Notes: generated from the sequence alone by a model not told the origin. A stretch of DNA of 23,167 nucleotides from Elioraea sp051860475 (GCF_051860475.1 NZ_JBHYDW010000066.1:1-23167), one strand, 5' to 3'. Numbered from the stretch's first letter, positions 14,379 to 21,574 are shown. Numbers and translations: made by a program.

Positions 14379-16391
14379 ATGGCAGCCGAAGCGCACAGCG
14401 CCTTCCTGAAGCAGCTCAACAAGATCTACGCCGGCTATGTCGGTGGCTTCGCCTTCTTCGTGGTGATCCTCGCCGGGCTCGAACAGATGGGCGTCCCCGA
14501 CCGGATCATCGGCTACCTGTTCGTCGCCCTGACGATCGGCGTCTATGCCTATATCGGCATCCTCAGCCGTACCATGCAGGTGAGCGAGTACTACGTCGCC
14601 GGCCGGCGCGTGCCCGCGATCTACAACGGCATGGCAACAGGCTCGGACTGGATGTCGGCAGCCTCGTTCATCGGCATGGCGGGCAGCCTCTACGCGCTCG
14701 GCTATGGCGGGCTCGCCTTCGTGCTCGGCTGGACTGGCGGCTATGTGCTGGTGGCGATCCTGCTCGCGCCATACCTGCGCAAGTTCGGCCAGTACACGGT
14801 GCCGGACTTCCTCGGCGCCCGCTACGGCGGCAACGTCGCGCGCTTCGTCGGCGTGATCGTGCTGATCACGGCGTCGTTCGTCTATGTCGTCGCGCAGATC
14901 GTCGGCATCGGCATCATCACCCAGCGCTTCCTCGACGTGTCCTTCGCGGTGGCGGTGTTCATCGGGCTCGCCGGCATCCTGGTCTGCTCGATGATGGGCG
15001 GGATGCGCGCGGTCACCTGGACGCAGGTGGCGCAGTACATCGTGCTGATCATCGCCTATCTGATCCCGGTGATCCTGATGTCGGTGAAGGTCACCGGCGT
15101 GCCGATTCCACAGCTGATGTACGGCATCGCGCTCGAGCGGATCGAGGGTCTCGAGCAGACCATGCGTGCGGCCGGCCAGATCATGCTGCCGCACACCCAG
15201 GCCTTCGCCGGCCCGAACCAGCAGTTCGACCTGAACCGCGCCATCAACTTCTTCGCGCTGATCTTCTGCCTGATGATCGGCACGGCGTCCCTGCCGCACA
15301 TCCTGATGCGCTACTTCACCACGCCCAGCGTGCGTGAGGCGCGCAATTCCGTCGCATGGTCGCTGTTCTTCATCTTCCTGCTGTACTTCACCGCGCCGGC
15401 CTATGCGGCGTTTGCCAAGCTGGAGATCTACCAGAACGTGATCGGCAAGCCGATCGCGGAGCTGCCGGGCTGGCTGCAGAACTGGCAGCTGATGTCGCCC
15501 TACGGCGTGACCTGGGTCGGGGTGAACGACCTCAACAACGACGGCATCCTGCAGCTCAACGAGTTCCGGATCCATCCCGACGTGATCGTGCTGTCGACAC
15601 CAGAGATCGCGGGACTTCCCTACGTGATCGCAGGGCTGGTGGCGGCGGGCGGGCTCGCGGCGGCGCTGTCGACCGCCGACGGGCTGCTGCTCGCACTCGC
15701 GAACGCGCTCAGCCACGACATCTACTACCGGATGATCGATCGGCACGCGCCCACTGGCCGGCGCCTGATCGTCGCCCGTACCCTGCTGATCACGGTGGCG
15801 GTGGTCGCGGCCTATACGGCCGGCCATCTCGGCGCCGACATCCTGTTCCTGGTCGCCTGGGCGTTCTCGATCGCGGCGGCCGGTCTGTTCGCGGCCCTCG
15901 TCATGGGGGTCTGGTACAAGAAGACCACCAATGCCGGGGCGATCGCCGGCATGATCGTCGGCTACACCATCACCTTCGGCTACCTGATCTGGAGCGAGTT
16001 CGCCGGCCTCAGCCTGCTCGAACTGGTGGGCAGCAAGGAGGCGATCATCCGCGGCTACCAGCAGTATGTCGCGATCGCTCAGATCTCGGCCGAGGCAAAG
16101 GCGCCGATCCAGGTGCTGCTCGCCAACCAGGCCGCGATCTCCGATGGGCCGCTGCACGGCTGGGCGCTGTGGGCCACCACGGCGGTGGCGCGAAACCGCG
16201 TCGGCACACAGCTCTGGGGGATCAACAACATCTCCGGCGGCATCTTCGGCGTGCCGATGGCGTTCCTGGTCACCTATGTGGTCAGCCGGATCACCACCGC
16301 GCCCTCCCAGGCGATGCAGGACTTCGTCGAATCGATCCGCATCCCCAGGGGTGGCGTGGCGCTGGTCGACAAGGAGCAGGCGGTCGAGTAG
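14379..16391 (+). CDS. Sodium:solute symporter (VC_2705-type, ActP-like) with an EF-hand-like loop
   Basis: 670 residues, longer than E. coli ActP (about 550). Multi-TM SSS-family carrier for a small carboxylate such as acetate, driven by sodium or protons; substrate is inferred. Family motifs: SEYYVAGRRVPAIYNGMATG near residues 69-88 followed by SDWMSAASFIGMAGSLYALG, GGMRAVTWTQVAQY, and GLAAALSTADGLLLALANAL near 425-440, the helix that carries the sodium-site serine/threonines. Directly before that helix, residues 384-395 read DLNNDGILQLNE, a canonical EF-hand calcium loop (D1, N3, D5, G6, I8, E12). A C-terminal insert (about 555-610) with amphipathic helices precedes the last TM. It pairs with the DUF4212 gene 10 bp upstream and is closed by a strong terminator. 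Confidence 0.95.
   Translation: MAAEAHSAFLKQLNKIYAGYVGGFAFFVVILAGLEQMGVPDRIIGYLFVALTIGVYAYIGILSRTMQVSEYYVAGRRVPAIYNGMATGSDWMSAASFIGMAGSLYALGYGGLAFVLGWTGGYVLVAILLAPYLRKFGQYTVPDFLGARYGGNVARFVGVIVLITASFVYVVAQIVGIGIITQRFLDVSFAVAVFIGLAGILVCSMMGGMRAVTWTQVAQYIVLIIAYLIPVILMSVKVTGVPIPQLMYGIALERIEGLEQTMRAAGQIMLPHTQAFAGPNQQFDLNRAINFFALIFCLMIGTASLPHILMRYFTTPSVREARNSVAWSLFFIFLLYFTAPAYAAFAKLEIYQNVIGKPIAELPGWLQNWQLMSPYGVTWVGVNDLNNDGILQLNEFRIHPDVIVLSTPEIAGLPYVIAGLVAAGGLAAALSTADGLLLALANALSHDIYYRMIDRHAPTGRRLIVARTLLITVAVVAAYTAGHLGADILFLVAWAFSIAAAGLFAALVMGVWYKKTTNAGAIAGMIVGYTITFGYLIWSEFAGLSLLELVGSKEAIIRGYQQYVAIAQISAEAKAPIQVLLANQAAISDGPLHGWALWATTAVARNRVGTQLWGINNISGGIFGVPMAFLVTYVVSRITTAPSQAMQDFVESIRIPRGGVALVDKEQAVE
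15528..15563 (+). other. EF-hand-like calcium loop inside the symporter
   Basis: Codons for residues 384-395 of the symporter. Calcium-coordinating positions 1, 3, 5, 9 and 12 are D, N, D, Q and E, with the invariant Gly at 6 and a hydrophobic residue at 8, matching the EF-hand consensus. The loop sits between the aromatic-rich segment ending VGVN and EFRIHPDVIVL, in what should be the extracytoplasmic loop before the sodium-site helix. Only one loop is present, so if it binds calcium it is a lone EF-hand-like site. Confidence 0.7.
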
Positions 16392-16414
16392 CCAGCCTGC
16401 CTGTGCCACCTTCG

Positions 16415-16446
16415 GGGGCGAGGCGGCGGTACCGCCTCGCCCCTTT
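16415..16446 (+). terminator. Rho-independent terminator after the symporter gene
   Basis: Perfect 12-bp stem (GGGGCGAGGCGG / CCGCCTCGCCCC) with a 5-nt loop, followed at once by TTT and a T-rich TCGTCTT. It begins 24 bp after the symporter stop and ends 16 bp before the next ORF, so it should uncouple the symporter pair from the small membrane proteins downstream, or attenuate transcription into them. Confidence 0.85.
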
Positions 16447-16461
16447 CGTCTTGGTACGACG

Positions 16462-16788
16462 ATGACCGGCGAGCCTCATTTCATCCTCTCCTACCTGCCG
16501 TTCTGGGTGCCGCTCTATGTGCTCGCGGTGCTCGCCTGGACGTCGCTCGGCCGGTTCCTGATGCAGGTCTTCGTCCGGCCCGACAGCCCGAACTACATCT
16601 GGCGTTTCTTCCGCCTGCTCACCGACTGGTGGCTCGCTGCGATCCGCGCGATCACGCCGCTCTACGTCAGCCCGTTCTACCTGCCGCTGCTGGCCGCACT
16701 CTGGGCGTTCGGGCTGCGCTTCGTGTTCGCCATCACGATGTTCGCGCTCGGCCTCGCGCCGAGGGTCTCGGAACTGCGCGGCGGGTGA
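16462..16788 (+). CDS. Small membrane protein, YggT-like
   Basis: 108 residues. A hydrophobic helix at about 12-37 is followed by NYIWRFFRLLTDWWLAAIRAITPLYVSPFYLPLL. That resembles the YggT repeat, in which a helix is followed by a TDP-x-x-x-P-I-R-x-x-x-P segment and a second helix (about 68-98). Resemblance is partial and family membership is not certain. It starts 16 bp after the symporter terminator and no clear Shine-Dalgarno is visible. It is followed within 2 bp (or with a GTGA overlap) by another small membrane protein. Role unknown. Confidence 0.75.
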   Translation: MTGEPHFILSYLPFWVPLYVLAVLAWTSLGRFLMQVFVRPDSPNYIWRFFRLLTDWWLAAIRAITPLYVSPFYLPLLAALWAFGLRFVFAITMFALGLAPRVSELRGG

Positions 16789-16790
16789 CG

Positions 16791-17117
16791 ATGACGCCGC
16801 AGGGCTTGTTCGTCGCCATCCTGGCCGTCTCGATGACCGGCGCGCTCGCGCACATGATCGGCGGCTCGGTCGTGTTCTTCATCGTGTTCCAGACCGCGCC
16901 GCTCTGGTGGCCCGAGGTGTTCGGCTTCTACCCCGTGGTCATCGCCTATGCGGCCTCGCTGCTGATCGCCACCGCGACACTGATGCTGGGCGGCGTGCCG
17001 GCGGCGCTGGTCGAGCGCTTCACCGGTGCGACCCATCCGGAGCCGGCGGCGATGTGGACCTGGCTCGTTGCGGTAGCGCTGCTCACGCTCGCGGGACTCG
17101 CGATCGGCTTCGGCTGA
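16791..17117 (+). CDS. Small three-helix membrane protein of unknown function
   Basis: 108 residues with helices at about 3-34 (LFVAILAVSMTGALAHMIGG leading into SVVFFIVFQ), 45-68 and 87-107. I do not recognise the family. A GTG at 16785 in the same frame would overlap the previous stop as GTGA and is an alternative start; I list the ATG at 16791. The close packing with the preceding and following membrane genes suggests one transcript. No charged catalytic motif is seen; a loop contains ALVERFTGATHPEP. Confidence 0.7.
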   Translation: MTPQGLFVAILAVSMTGALAHMIGGSVVFFIVFQTAPLWWPEVFGFYPVVIAYAASLLIATATLMLGGVPAALVERFTGATHPEPAAMWTWLVAVALLTLAGLAIGFG

Positions 17118-17148
17118 CGGCAGAGTTGCGTCCGACGGGGAGCGTTCG

Positions 17149-17541
17149 ATGGACCGCATCCTGGCCGTGGCCGACCAGACCATCCGCCGCGCCTGCGCCT
17201 TCGCCGGGCTGGGCGTGGGGCTGACCATGCTGGCCCTCTCCTTCGACATGGTGCTGGCGTTTCGCGCCGGTGCGGTGCTGACCACCGCGGTGTTCGCGAT
17301 GCTGCTCTGGCTCGGTCATCGCGCGCCGCGGGCCGATGTCCGGCGTACCGAGCTCTGGTCGGTGGTTGGGCGCGGGCTCCAACTGTCGCGCGAGCGGGCG
17401 CAGGCGGTGCTGGGCGGCGTGCTGCGCGAGCGCTATCTCTGGCACGCCGACCGCGCTGCGGTCATGGCGGTCGGGCTCTGGGGGCTGGCCGGGATGACGT
17501 GGCTGCTGCGGTTCGCGCGCGCCGTGCCGGTGCCGGCCTGA
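17149..17541 (+). CDS. Small membrane protein of unknown function
   Basis: 130 residues. Two helices at about 14-57 (AFAGLGVGLTMLALSFDMVL, AVLTTAVFAMLLWLGH), then a charged stretch of about 40 residues likely in the cytoplasm (RADVRRTELWSVVGRGLQLS, RERAQAVLGGVLRERYLWHA), then one helix at about 103-122. No recognised family. The ATG is preceded by GGGGAG. It is the last of three consecutive small membrane proteins and is convergent, with only 6 bp between stops, with the hydratase-like gene. Confidence 0.7.
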   Translation: MDRILAVADQTIRRACAFAGLGVGLTMLALSFDMVLAFRAGAVLTTAVFAMLLWLGHRAPRADVRRTELWSVVGRGLQLSRERAQAVLGGVLRERYLWHADRAAVMAVGLWGLAGMTWLLRFARAVPVPA

Positions 17542-17543
17542 AC

Positions 17544-17574
17544 CGGCTCAGCCCTGCGGCGGTGCTGTGAGCCG
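17544..17574. terminator. Inverted repeat at convergent gene ends
   Basis: CGGCTCA (17544-17550) and TGAGCCG (17568-17574) form a 7-bp stem with a 17-nt loop, flanked by AA and TT that could add pairs across a bulge. It straddles the hydratase-like gene's stop codon and lies directly after the membrane protein's stop. Possible weak bidirectional terminator. Confidence 0.3.
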
Positions 17575-18294
17575 TTCCACGCTCCCAAGCCGGGTGATGC
17601 GCGCGACCGCAGGGGCGTCCGCAAGGGCCGGAGACAACCCTGCGACAACCAGCACCGCCCCGGCCGGCAGGCCGCCCGCCGCGCGCGCCTCCTCGGCGGC
17701 CCCGACCAGCGCCGCCCCGACATCCACGGTACCGCGCCACCCCTCGGGCTCAACGCTCGCGGCGAGCGGCTTGAGCACCGCCTGCCGCCAGCCGGACCGG
17801 GCGGGCGGGCCGAACAGCACGAGGCCGAGCCCGGCAAGATCGGCGACATGCTGCGGCAGGTCAGGCGGGCCCTCGGCGAACCGGGTTGCGCCTAGGTCGA
17901 TCGCCGGGTGCAGCGACGCAAGCCGTGCGAGCACCTCCTGCCCGCGCCACGGTCGCTCCCGCGCCGGCAGCGGCTCCGCAAGCTGGCCGACCACGGCGAG
18001 GGTGCAGCGGCGCCGTCCCGGGCCGGGTGGGGGCACCACGCGCGGACTGCGCAGCAGGCGTCCCTCGATCACAGGTCCGGCGATCAGCCCCGCGCCGTCG
18101 ACACCGGGCGCCAGCCGCAGCCCTACCGATACGAGGCCAAGATGGTCGAGCGCAAGCGCGGCGATCCGCCGTCCGGCAGCCATGGTCGTCGGCCGGCAGG
18201 TCTCGGGCAGGACGAGCGGGGCGTCGGCATCGGCGACCGCCTCGGCGACCAACGAGGCCGCCTGGCGCGCAGCGGTGGAGGTGAACCGCGGCAT
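17548..18294 (-). CDS. Hydratase/FAH-superfamily-like protein in the TRAP operon, metal motif apparently lost
   Basis: 248 residues. Weak but ordered resemblance to 2-keto-4-pentenoate hydratases (MhpD type): an N-terminal helical region (TSTAARQAASLVAEAVADAD), then GLVSVGLRLAPGVDGAGLIAGPVIEG near residues 53-78, then SLHPAIDLGATRF near 127-139, then a QHVADLAGLGLVLFGPP segment. The E-x-E metal-binding motif expected between the second and third blocks is replaced by CTLAVVGQLAEP, and the later Glu is D133, so catalysis by the usual mechanism is doubtful. It begins 8 bp after the dctM stop on the same strand, hence the last gene of the TRAP operon. It may act on, or bind, the transported acid. 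No strong Shine-Dalgarno is seen; translational reinitiation is possible. Confidence 0.6.
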   Translation of the reverse strand: MPRFTSTAARQAASLVAEAVADADAPLVLPETCRPTTMAAGRRIAALALDHLGLVSVGLRLAPGVDGAGLIAGPVIEGRLLRSPRVVPPPGPGRRRCTLAVVGQLAEPLPARERPWRGQEVLARLASLHPAIDLGATRFAEGPPDLPQHVADLAGLGLVLFGPPARSGWRQAVLKPLAASVEPEGWRGTVDVGAALVGAAEEARAAGGLPAGAVLVVAGLSPALADAPAVARITRLGSVERLTAPPQG

Positions 18295-18302
18295 CGGTAC
18301 CG

Positions 18303-19718
18303 TCAGTTCAAGGGTGGCAGGGCGGGCACGATTTCCTCCATCTGGAACCCGCCCTCGGGGATCGCATCGATGGCCTCACCGGCCGGCGTCGGCGCGGAGG
18401 AATAGAGATAGTCGGGCAGGAACAGCGCAACCTCCGGGTACACGTAGAGCGCCGCCATGCAGAGCAGCACGATGCCGACAAAGGGCAGGCAGCCCTTGAA
18501 GATCTCCTGGATGCGCACGTGCGGTGGTGCGACGCCCTTCAGGTAGTACGCCGCCATCGCCACGGGCGGGGTCATGAAGCTGGTCTGCAGGTTCAGACCC
18601 ACCATCACGCCGAAGAAGACCGGATCGATGCCGAACGTGTCGAGCAGCGGCAGGAAGATCGGCACGAAGATCAGCACGATCTCCGACCATTCCAGCGGCC
18701 AGCCGAGCAGGAAGATGATCAGCTGGGTGACGATCATGAAGCCGATCGGCGAGAGGTCGAGGTAGTTCACCATGAAGTCCTCGACCACGTGGTGGCCGCC
18801 GAGCCAGCCGAACACCGAGGTGAAGATGTAGGCGCCGACGAACAGCCAGCACACCATCGCCGAGGTGCGCGCGGTGAGGAACACGCTCTCCTTCAGCTTC
18901 TTCCAGGTCAGTCCGCGATAGGCGACGGCGAGCAGAAGCGCGCCGAGGCTGCCCATCGCCGCGGCCTCGGACGGGGTTGCGAGCCCGAACAGGATCGCAC
19001 CCAGGACTGCGGCGATCAGCAGGGCGAGCGGAACGAAGGAGGTGATCAGCGCCCAGACGATCTCGAGGAACGATCCGGCCGCCATGTGCGCCGGCAGGCG
19101 CGGCGCGCCCTTCGGGTTCACCAGCGCGAAGACGAAGGCATAGACTATGTACATCCCGGCCAGCAGCGCGCCCGGCAGGAAGGCCGCCGCATAGAGCCGG
19201 GCCACTGACACGCCGGCCGTCGCGCCATAGAGGATGAACATGATCGAGGGCGGGATCATGATGCCGAGGCAGCCGCCCGCGCAGGTGATCCCTGACGCAA
19301 GCCGCGTGTCGTAGCCGGCGCGCAGCATCGCCGGATAGGCGAGCAGGCCCATCAGCGTCACCACCGCACCGACGATGCCGGTGGCGGTCGCGAACATCGC
19401 GCAGGTGATCAGCGTGGCGATCGCGAGCGCGCCGGGCAGCGCGCGCGAGGCGAGCTGAAGCGCATGGAACAGGCGCTCGAGAATGTTCGAACGCTCGATG
19501 ACGTAGCCCATGAAGATGAACAGCGGCACGCTGATCAGCACGTCGTTGGCCATCACCGCGTAGGTGCGCTGCACGGCGAGATCGAACACGCGGTCGCCCA
19601 GGCTCGAATAGCCGAACGCGATCCCCATCGCCATCAGCGTGAACGCAACCGGGAAGCCCAGCAGCACGATCACGATGAAGCTGCCCAGCATCACCATGCC
19701 GAGGACGGGGTCGCTCAC
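18303..19718 (-). CDS. dctM: TRAP transporter large permease subunit DctM
   Basis: 471 residues, typical of DctM. It is the 12-14 TM channel-forming subunit of a tripartite sodium-driven periplasmic transporter. Family motifs include GFPVAFTLMAMG at the start, SVPLFIFMGYVIERS, CAGGCLGIMIPPSIMFILYG, FGLATPSEAAAMG and LNLQTSFMTPPVAMAAYYLKG, with the usual re-entrant hairpin regions. The C-terminal tail is unusually long, about 40 polar residues after the last helix. The GTG start at 19718 overlaps the dctQ stop (GTGA), and the frame upstream is a shadow within dctQ. dctP, dctQ, dctM and the hydratase-like gene form one operon. Confidence 0.96.
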   Translation of the reverse strand: MSDPVLGMVMLGSFIVIVLLGFPVAFTLMAMGIAFGYSSLGDRVFDLAVQRTYAVMANDVLISVPLFIFMGYVIERSNILERLFHALQLASRALPGALAIATLITCAMFATATGIVGAVVTLMGLLAYPAMLRAGYDTRLASGITCAGGCLGIMIPPSIMFILYGATAGVSVARLYAAAFLPGALLAGMYIVYAFVFALVNPKGAPRLPAHMAAGSFLEIVWALITSFVPLALLIAAVLGAILFGLATPSEAAAMGSLGALLLAVAYRGLTWKKLKESVFLTARTSAMVCWLFVGAYIFTSVFGWLGGHHVVEDFMVNYLDLSPIGFMIVTQLIIFLLGWPLEWSEIVLIFVPIFLPLLDTFGIDPVFFGVMVGLNLQTSFMTPPVAMAAYYLKGVAPPHVRIQEIFKGCLPFVGIVLLCMAALYVYPEVALFLPDYLYSSAPTPAGEAIDAIPEGGFQMEEIVPALPPLN

Positions 19719-20344
19719 CGCCGCGCCTCTGCTGCCGCCTTTGCCTGCGCGGCCTCGGCGGCGTGCTGGGCGGCCGCCAGCGCCAGCGCCTGCGCCTCGG
19801 TCTCCTCCACATCGGCGAGCTTCTCGGGCCACTCCCCGGTGCGGATGGTGATCACGCAGCGCGCCATCTCGGCGAGCCCCTGCAGCAGCATCAATGCGCC
19901 GCAGAACGGGATCAGGAACTTGAACGGCCAGATAGAGGGCCCGCCCGGCGTCAGCGTGGTGCGCTCGTTGTGCTGATAGGCGATGTAGAAGAACTCCCAG
20001 CCGAACCAGATCAGCGCCAGCATGCCGGGCACAAAAAAGACGATGTAGAGTGGCAGATCGAGCATCGCCTGCCGGCGCGGCGACATTGCGCGATACATGA
20101 AATCGGCGCGGACATGGCCGTTGCGGCTGAGCGTGTAGGCGCCCGCCATCATGAACAGGAAGCCGTAGAGCATGTAGGAGGTGTCGAAGGCCCNNNNNNN
20201 NNNGGTCGGCGCGCGGAACAGGTAGCGCGCGAACACCTCATAAACGATCGCCCCGGTGAGCGCGATGATCGCCCAGCCGCCGAGCTTGCCGGCGACGGTG
20301 CTGATCCGGTCGATGGTGAGCAGGACGGGCTGCATCTGCGTCAC
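19715..20344 (-). CDS. dctQ: TRAP transporter small permease subunit DctQ (contains a 10-N assembly gap)
   Basis: 209 residues as read, four TM helices. Known role: scaffold subunit associated with DctM. N-terminal TM1 ends in VYEVFARYLFRAPT, the conserved segment normally followed by a residue, Trp and an acidic-containing helix. Here four undetermined codons (NNN NNN NNN NGG) precede AFDTSYMLYG. The NGG is almost certainly TGG (Trp), and the family spacing suggests only one residue between Thr and Trp. Later helices: YIVFFVPGMLALIWFGWEFF and WPFKFLIPFCGALMLLQGL. The C-terminus is an unusual Ala/Glu/Gln-rich helical tail of about 30 residues. GTG 20344 is used as start; ATG 20335 is the alternative. 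The stop overlaps the dctM GTG. Confidence 0.93.
   Translation of the reverse strand: MTQMQPVLLTIDRISTVAGKLGGWAIIALTGAIVYEVFARYLFRAPTXXXXAFDTSYMLYGFLFMMAGAYTLSRNGHVRADFMYRAMSPRRQAMLDLPLYIVFFVPGMLALIWFGWEFFYIAYQHNERTTLTPGGPSIWPFKFLIPFCGALMLLQGLAEMARCVITIRTGEWPEKLADVEETEAQALALAAAQHAAEAAQAKAAAEARR
20194..20203. other. Assembly gap (10 N) inside dctQ
   Basis: Exactly ten undetermined bases. The reading frame of dctQ continues correctly across it, so the true length is 10 modulo 3 (1, 4, 7 or 10 and so on). Family spacing favours 4. Confidence 0.98.
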
Positions 20345-20363
20345 GTCCGTTCCGTCAAGGCGA

Positions 20364-20392
20364 CGCCCGCCCCGGGGAAACCGGAGCGGGCG
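20364..20392 (-). promoter_or_regulatory. Intergenic hairpin between dctP and dctQ
   Basis: A 12-bp stem with a 5-nt loop, 18 nt after the dctP stop and about 20 nt before the dctQ start. Read from the TRAP-operon strand the arms are CGCCCGCTCCGG and CCGGGGCGGGCG: eleven Watson-Crick pairs and one G-U wobble. On the other strand that position is an unpaired C/A. The structure is therefore better in the operon transcript. Known precedent: hairpins after the binding-protein gene protect the upstream mRNA or terminate partially, giving more binding protein than permease. Confidence 0.65.
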
Positions 20393-20410
20393 CCGTGACT
20401 GTGGCGGCGG

Positions 20411-21559
20411 TCAGCCGCGGGCGAAGAAGTGGTTGAACGCGAGCACCGACGGCGCCTCGTTGCGCAGGAAGTAGGTGCCGGTGCGGCGACACCAGTCGCG
20501 CTGGCTGTCGCAGACCTTCTTGAAGAACGGACCGGCCGCCGGCGAGGAGGTGTCGCCCTCGAGCTTGGCCACGACCGCATCCCAGGCGCGCAGCTGCGCC
20601 TCCAGGATGGGCCGCGGCGTGGTGATGGCGCGCACGCCCTGGCGCTGCGTCATCTCGATCAGGTCCTTCGGGTACCGCTCCTGGATCTTCCAGCTCATGT
20701 CGGAACTGGACGCCTCGACGGCGAAGCGGACGATCGCCTTGAGCTCGGCAGGCAGCGCCTCGTACTTCTGCTTGTTGAACAGGATCTCGAACGACTCGAC
20801 GTGCTGGTGGAACGACTGGAGCATGTACACCTTGGCGACGTCGGGGAAGCCCAGCACACGGTCCGAGGACGGGTTGTTGAACTCCGCGCCGTCGATCACG
20901 CCGCGCTCCAGGGCCGGAACGATCTCGCCTCCCGGCAGTGCGACCACCGCCATGCCGAGCTCATTGAACAGCTCGGTGGCGAGCCCCACGGTACGGAACT
21001 TCAGCCCCCGCAACTGCTCGACGCGCTCAACCGGGTTCTTGAACCAGCCGAGCGGCTGGGTCGGCATGGGCCCGGTCAGGAACCCGACGATGTTCAGCCT
21101 CAGAACATCGTTGATCATCTCGTTGTACAGGGCCTCGCCACCGCCGTGGTAGAACCAGCCCAGGAAGTTGTTGGCATCACGGAACCAGGGCGGCGAGGTG
21201 CCGAACAGGCTCGCGGCCTTGTTCTTGCCGTACCAGTACACCGTCACGCCGTGTGCGCCATCCAGCGTGCCAGAGTGCGTCGCATCCATCACCTGGAAGG
21301 CGCCGACCACGGCGCCGGCCGGCAGCAGCTCAAGGCGGAGCCGACCACCCGCCATGTCGTTCACACGCTTCACGTAGTCGCCGGCGATCTCGTGGAAAAT
21401 GTCGCGCGCGGGCCACGTGGACTGGAAGCGCCAGGTGATCGTCTGCGCCCGGCTCACCTGGGGTGCGGCGAGGGTTCCTGCCGCCGCCACCGCGCCGCCA
21501 ACCGCTGCCGTCTTGAGAAAGCCACGGCGGCCGGGACGCTGGGTCTTCACATCGGTCAT
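20411..21559 (-). CDS. dctP: TRAP transporter substrate-binding protein DctP, Tat-exported (TakP-like)
   Basis: 382 residues. The N-terminus is a twin-arginine signal: RRGFLK at residues 11-16, a hydrophobic stretch, and SRA before Q39 as the likely cleavage site, so it folds in the cytoplasm before export. The mature protein begins TITWRFQSTWPARDIFHEIA, similar to the TakP/2-oxoacid branch of DctP proteins. The ligand-contact region FRTVGLATELFNELGMAVVA, then GGEIVPALERGVIDGAEFNN, carries the conserved arginine (FRT) and the PALERGVIDGAE motif. A carboxylic acid, perhaps a 2-oxoacid or hydroxy acid, is the likely ligand (inferred). Two cysteines near the C-terminus (CDSQRDWC) could form a disulfide. 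ATG 21559 is chosen over ATG 21568 because GGGAGG lies 9 nt upstream of the former and directly touches the latter. First gene of the TRAP operon. Confidence 0.95.
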   Translation of the reverse strand: MTDVKTQRPGRRGFLKTAAVGGAVAAAGTLAAPQVSRAQTITWRFQSTWPARDIFHEIAGDYVKRVNDMAGGRLRLELLPAGAVVGAFQVMDATHSGTLDGAHGVTVYWYGKNKAASLFGTSPPWFRDANNFLGWFYHGGGEALYNEMINDVLRLNIVGFLTGPMPTQPLGWFKNPVERVEQLRGLKFRTVGLATELFNELGMAVVALPGGEIVPALERGVIDGAEFNNPSSDRVLGFPDVAKVYMLQSFHQHVESFEILFNKQKYEALPAELKAIVRFAVEASSSDMSWKIQERYPKDLIEMTQRQGVRAITTPRPILEAQLRAWDAVVAKLEGDTSSPAAGPFFKKVCDSQRDWCRRTGTYFLRNEAPSVLAFNHFFARG

Positions 21560-21568
21560 GCTCTGCAT

Positions 21569-21574
21569 CCTCCC
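21569..21574 (-). promoter_or_regulatory. Ribosome binding site deciding the dctP start
   Basis: GGGAGG on the minus strand is 9 nt before the ATG at 21559 and immediately adjacent (0 nt) to the in-frame ATG at 21568, which therefore cannot use it. Confidence 0.8.

Noticed and set aside
14289..16409. 706-codon open frame antisense to the symporter
   Set aside because: Composition is His/Asp/Arg-rich with no fold signature, whereas the plus strand encodes clear SSS motifs; a codon-usage artefact.
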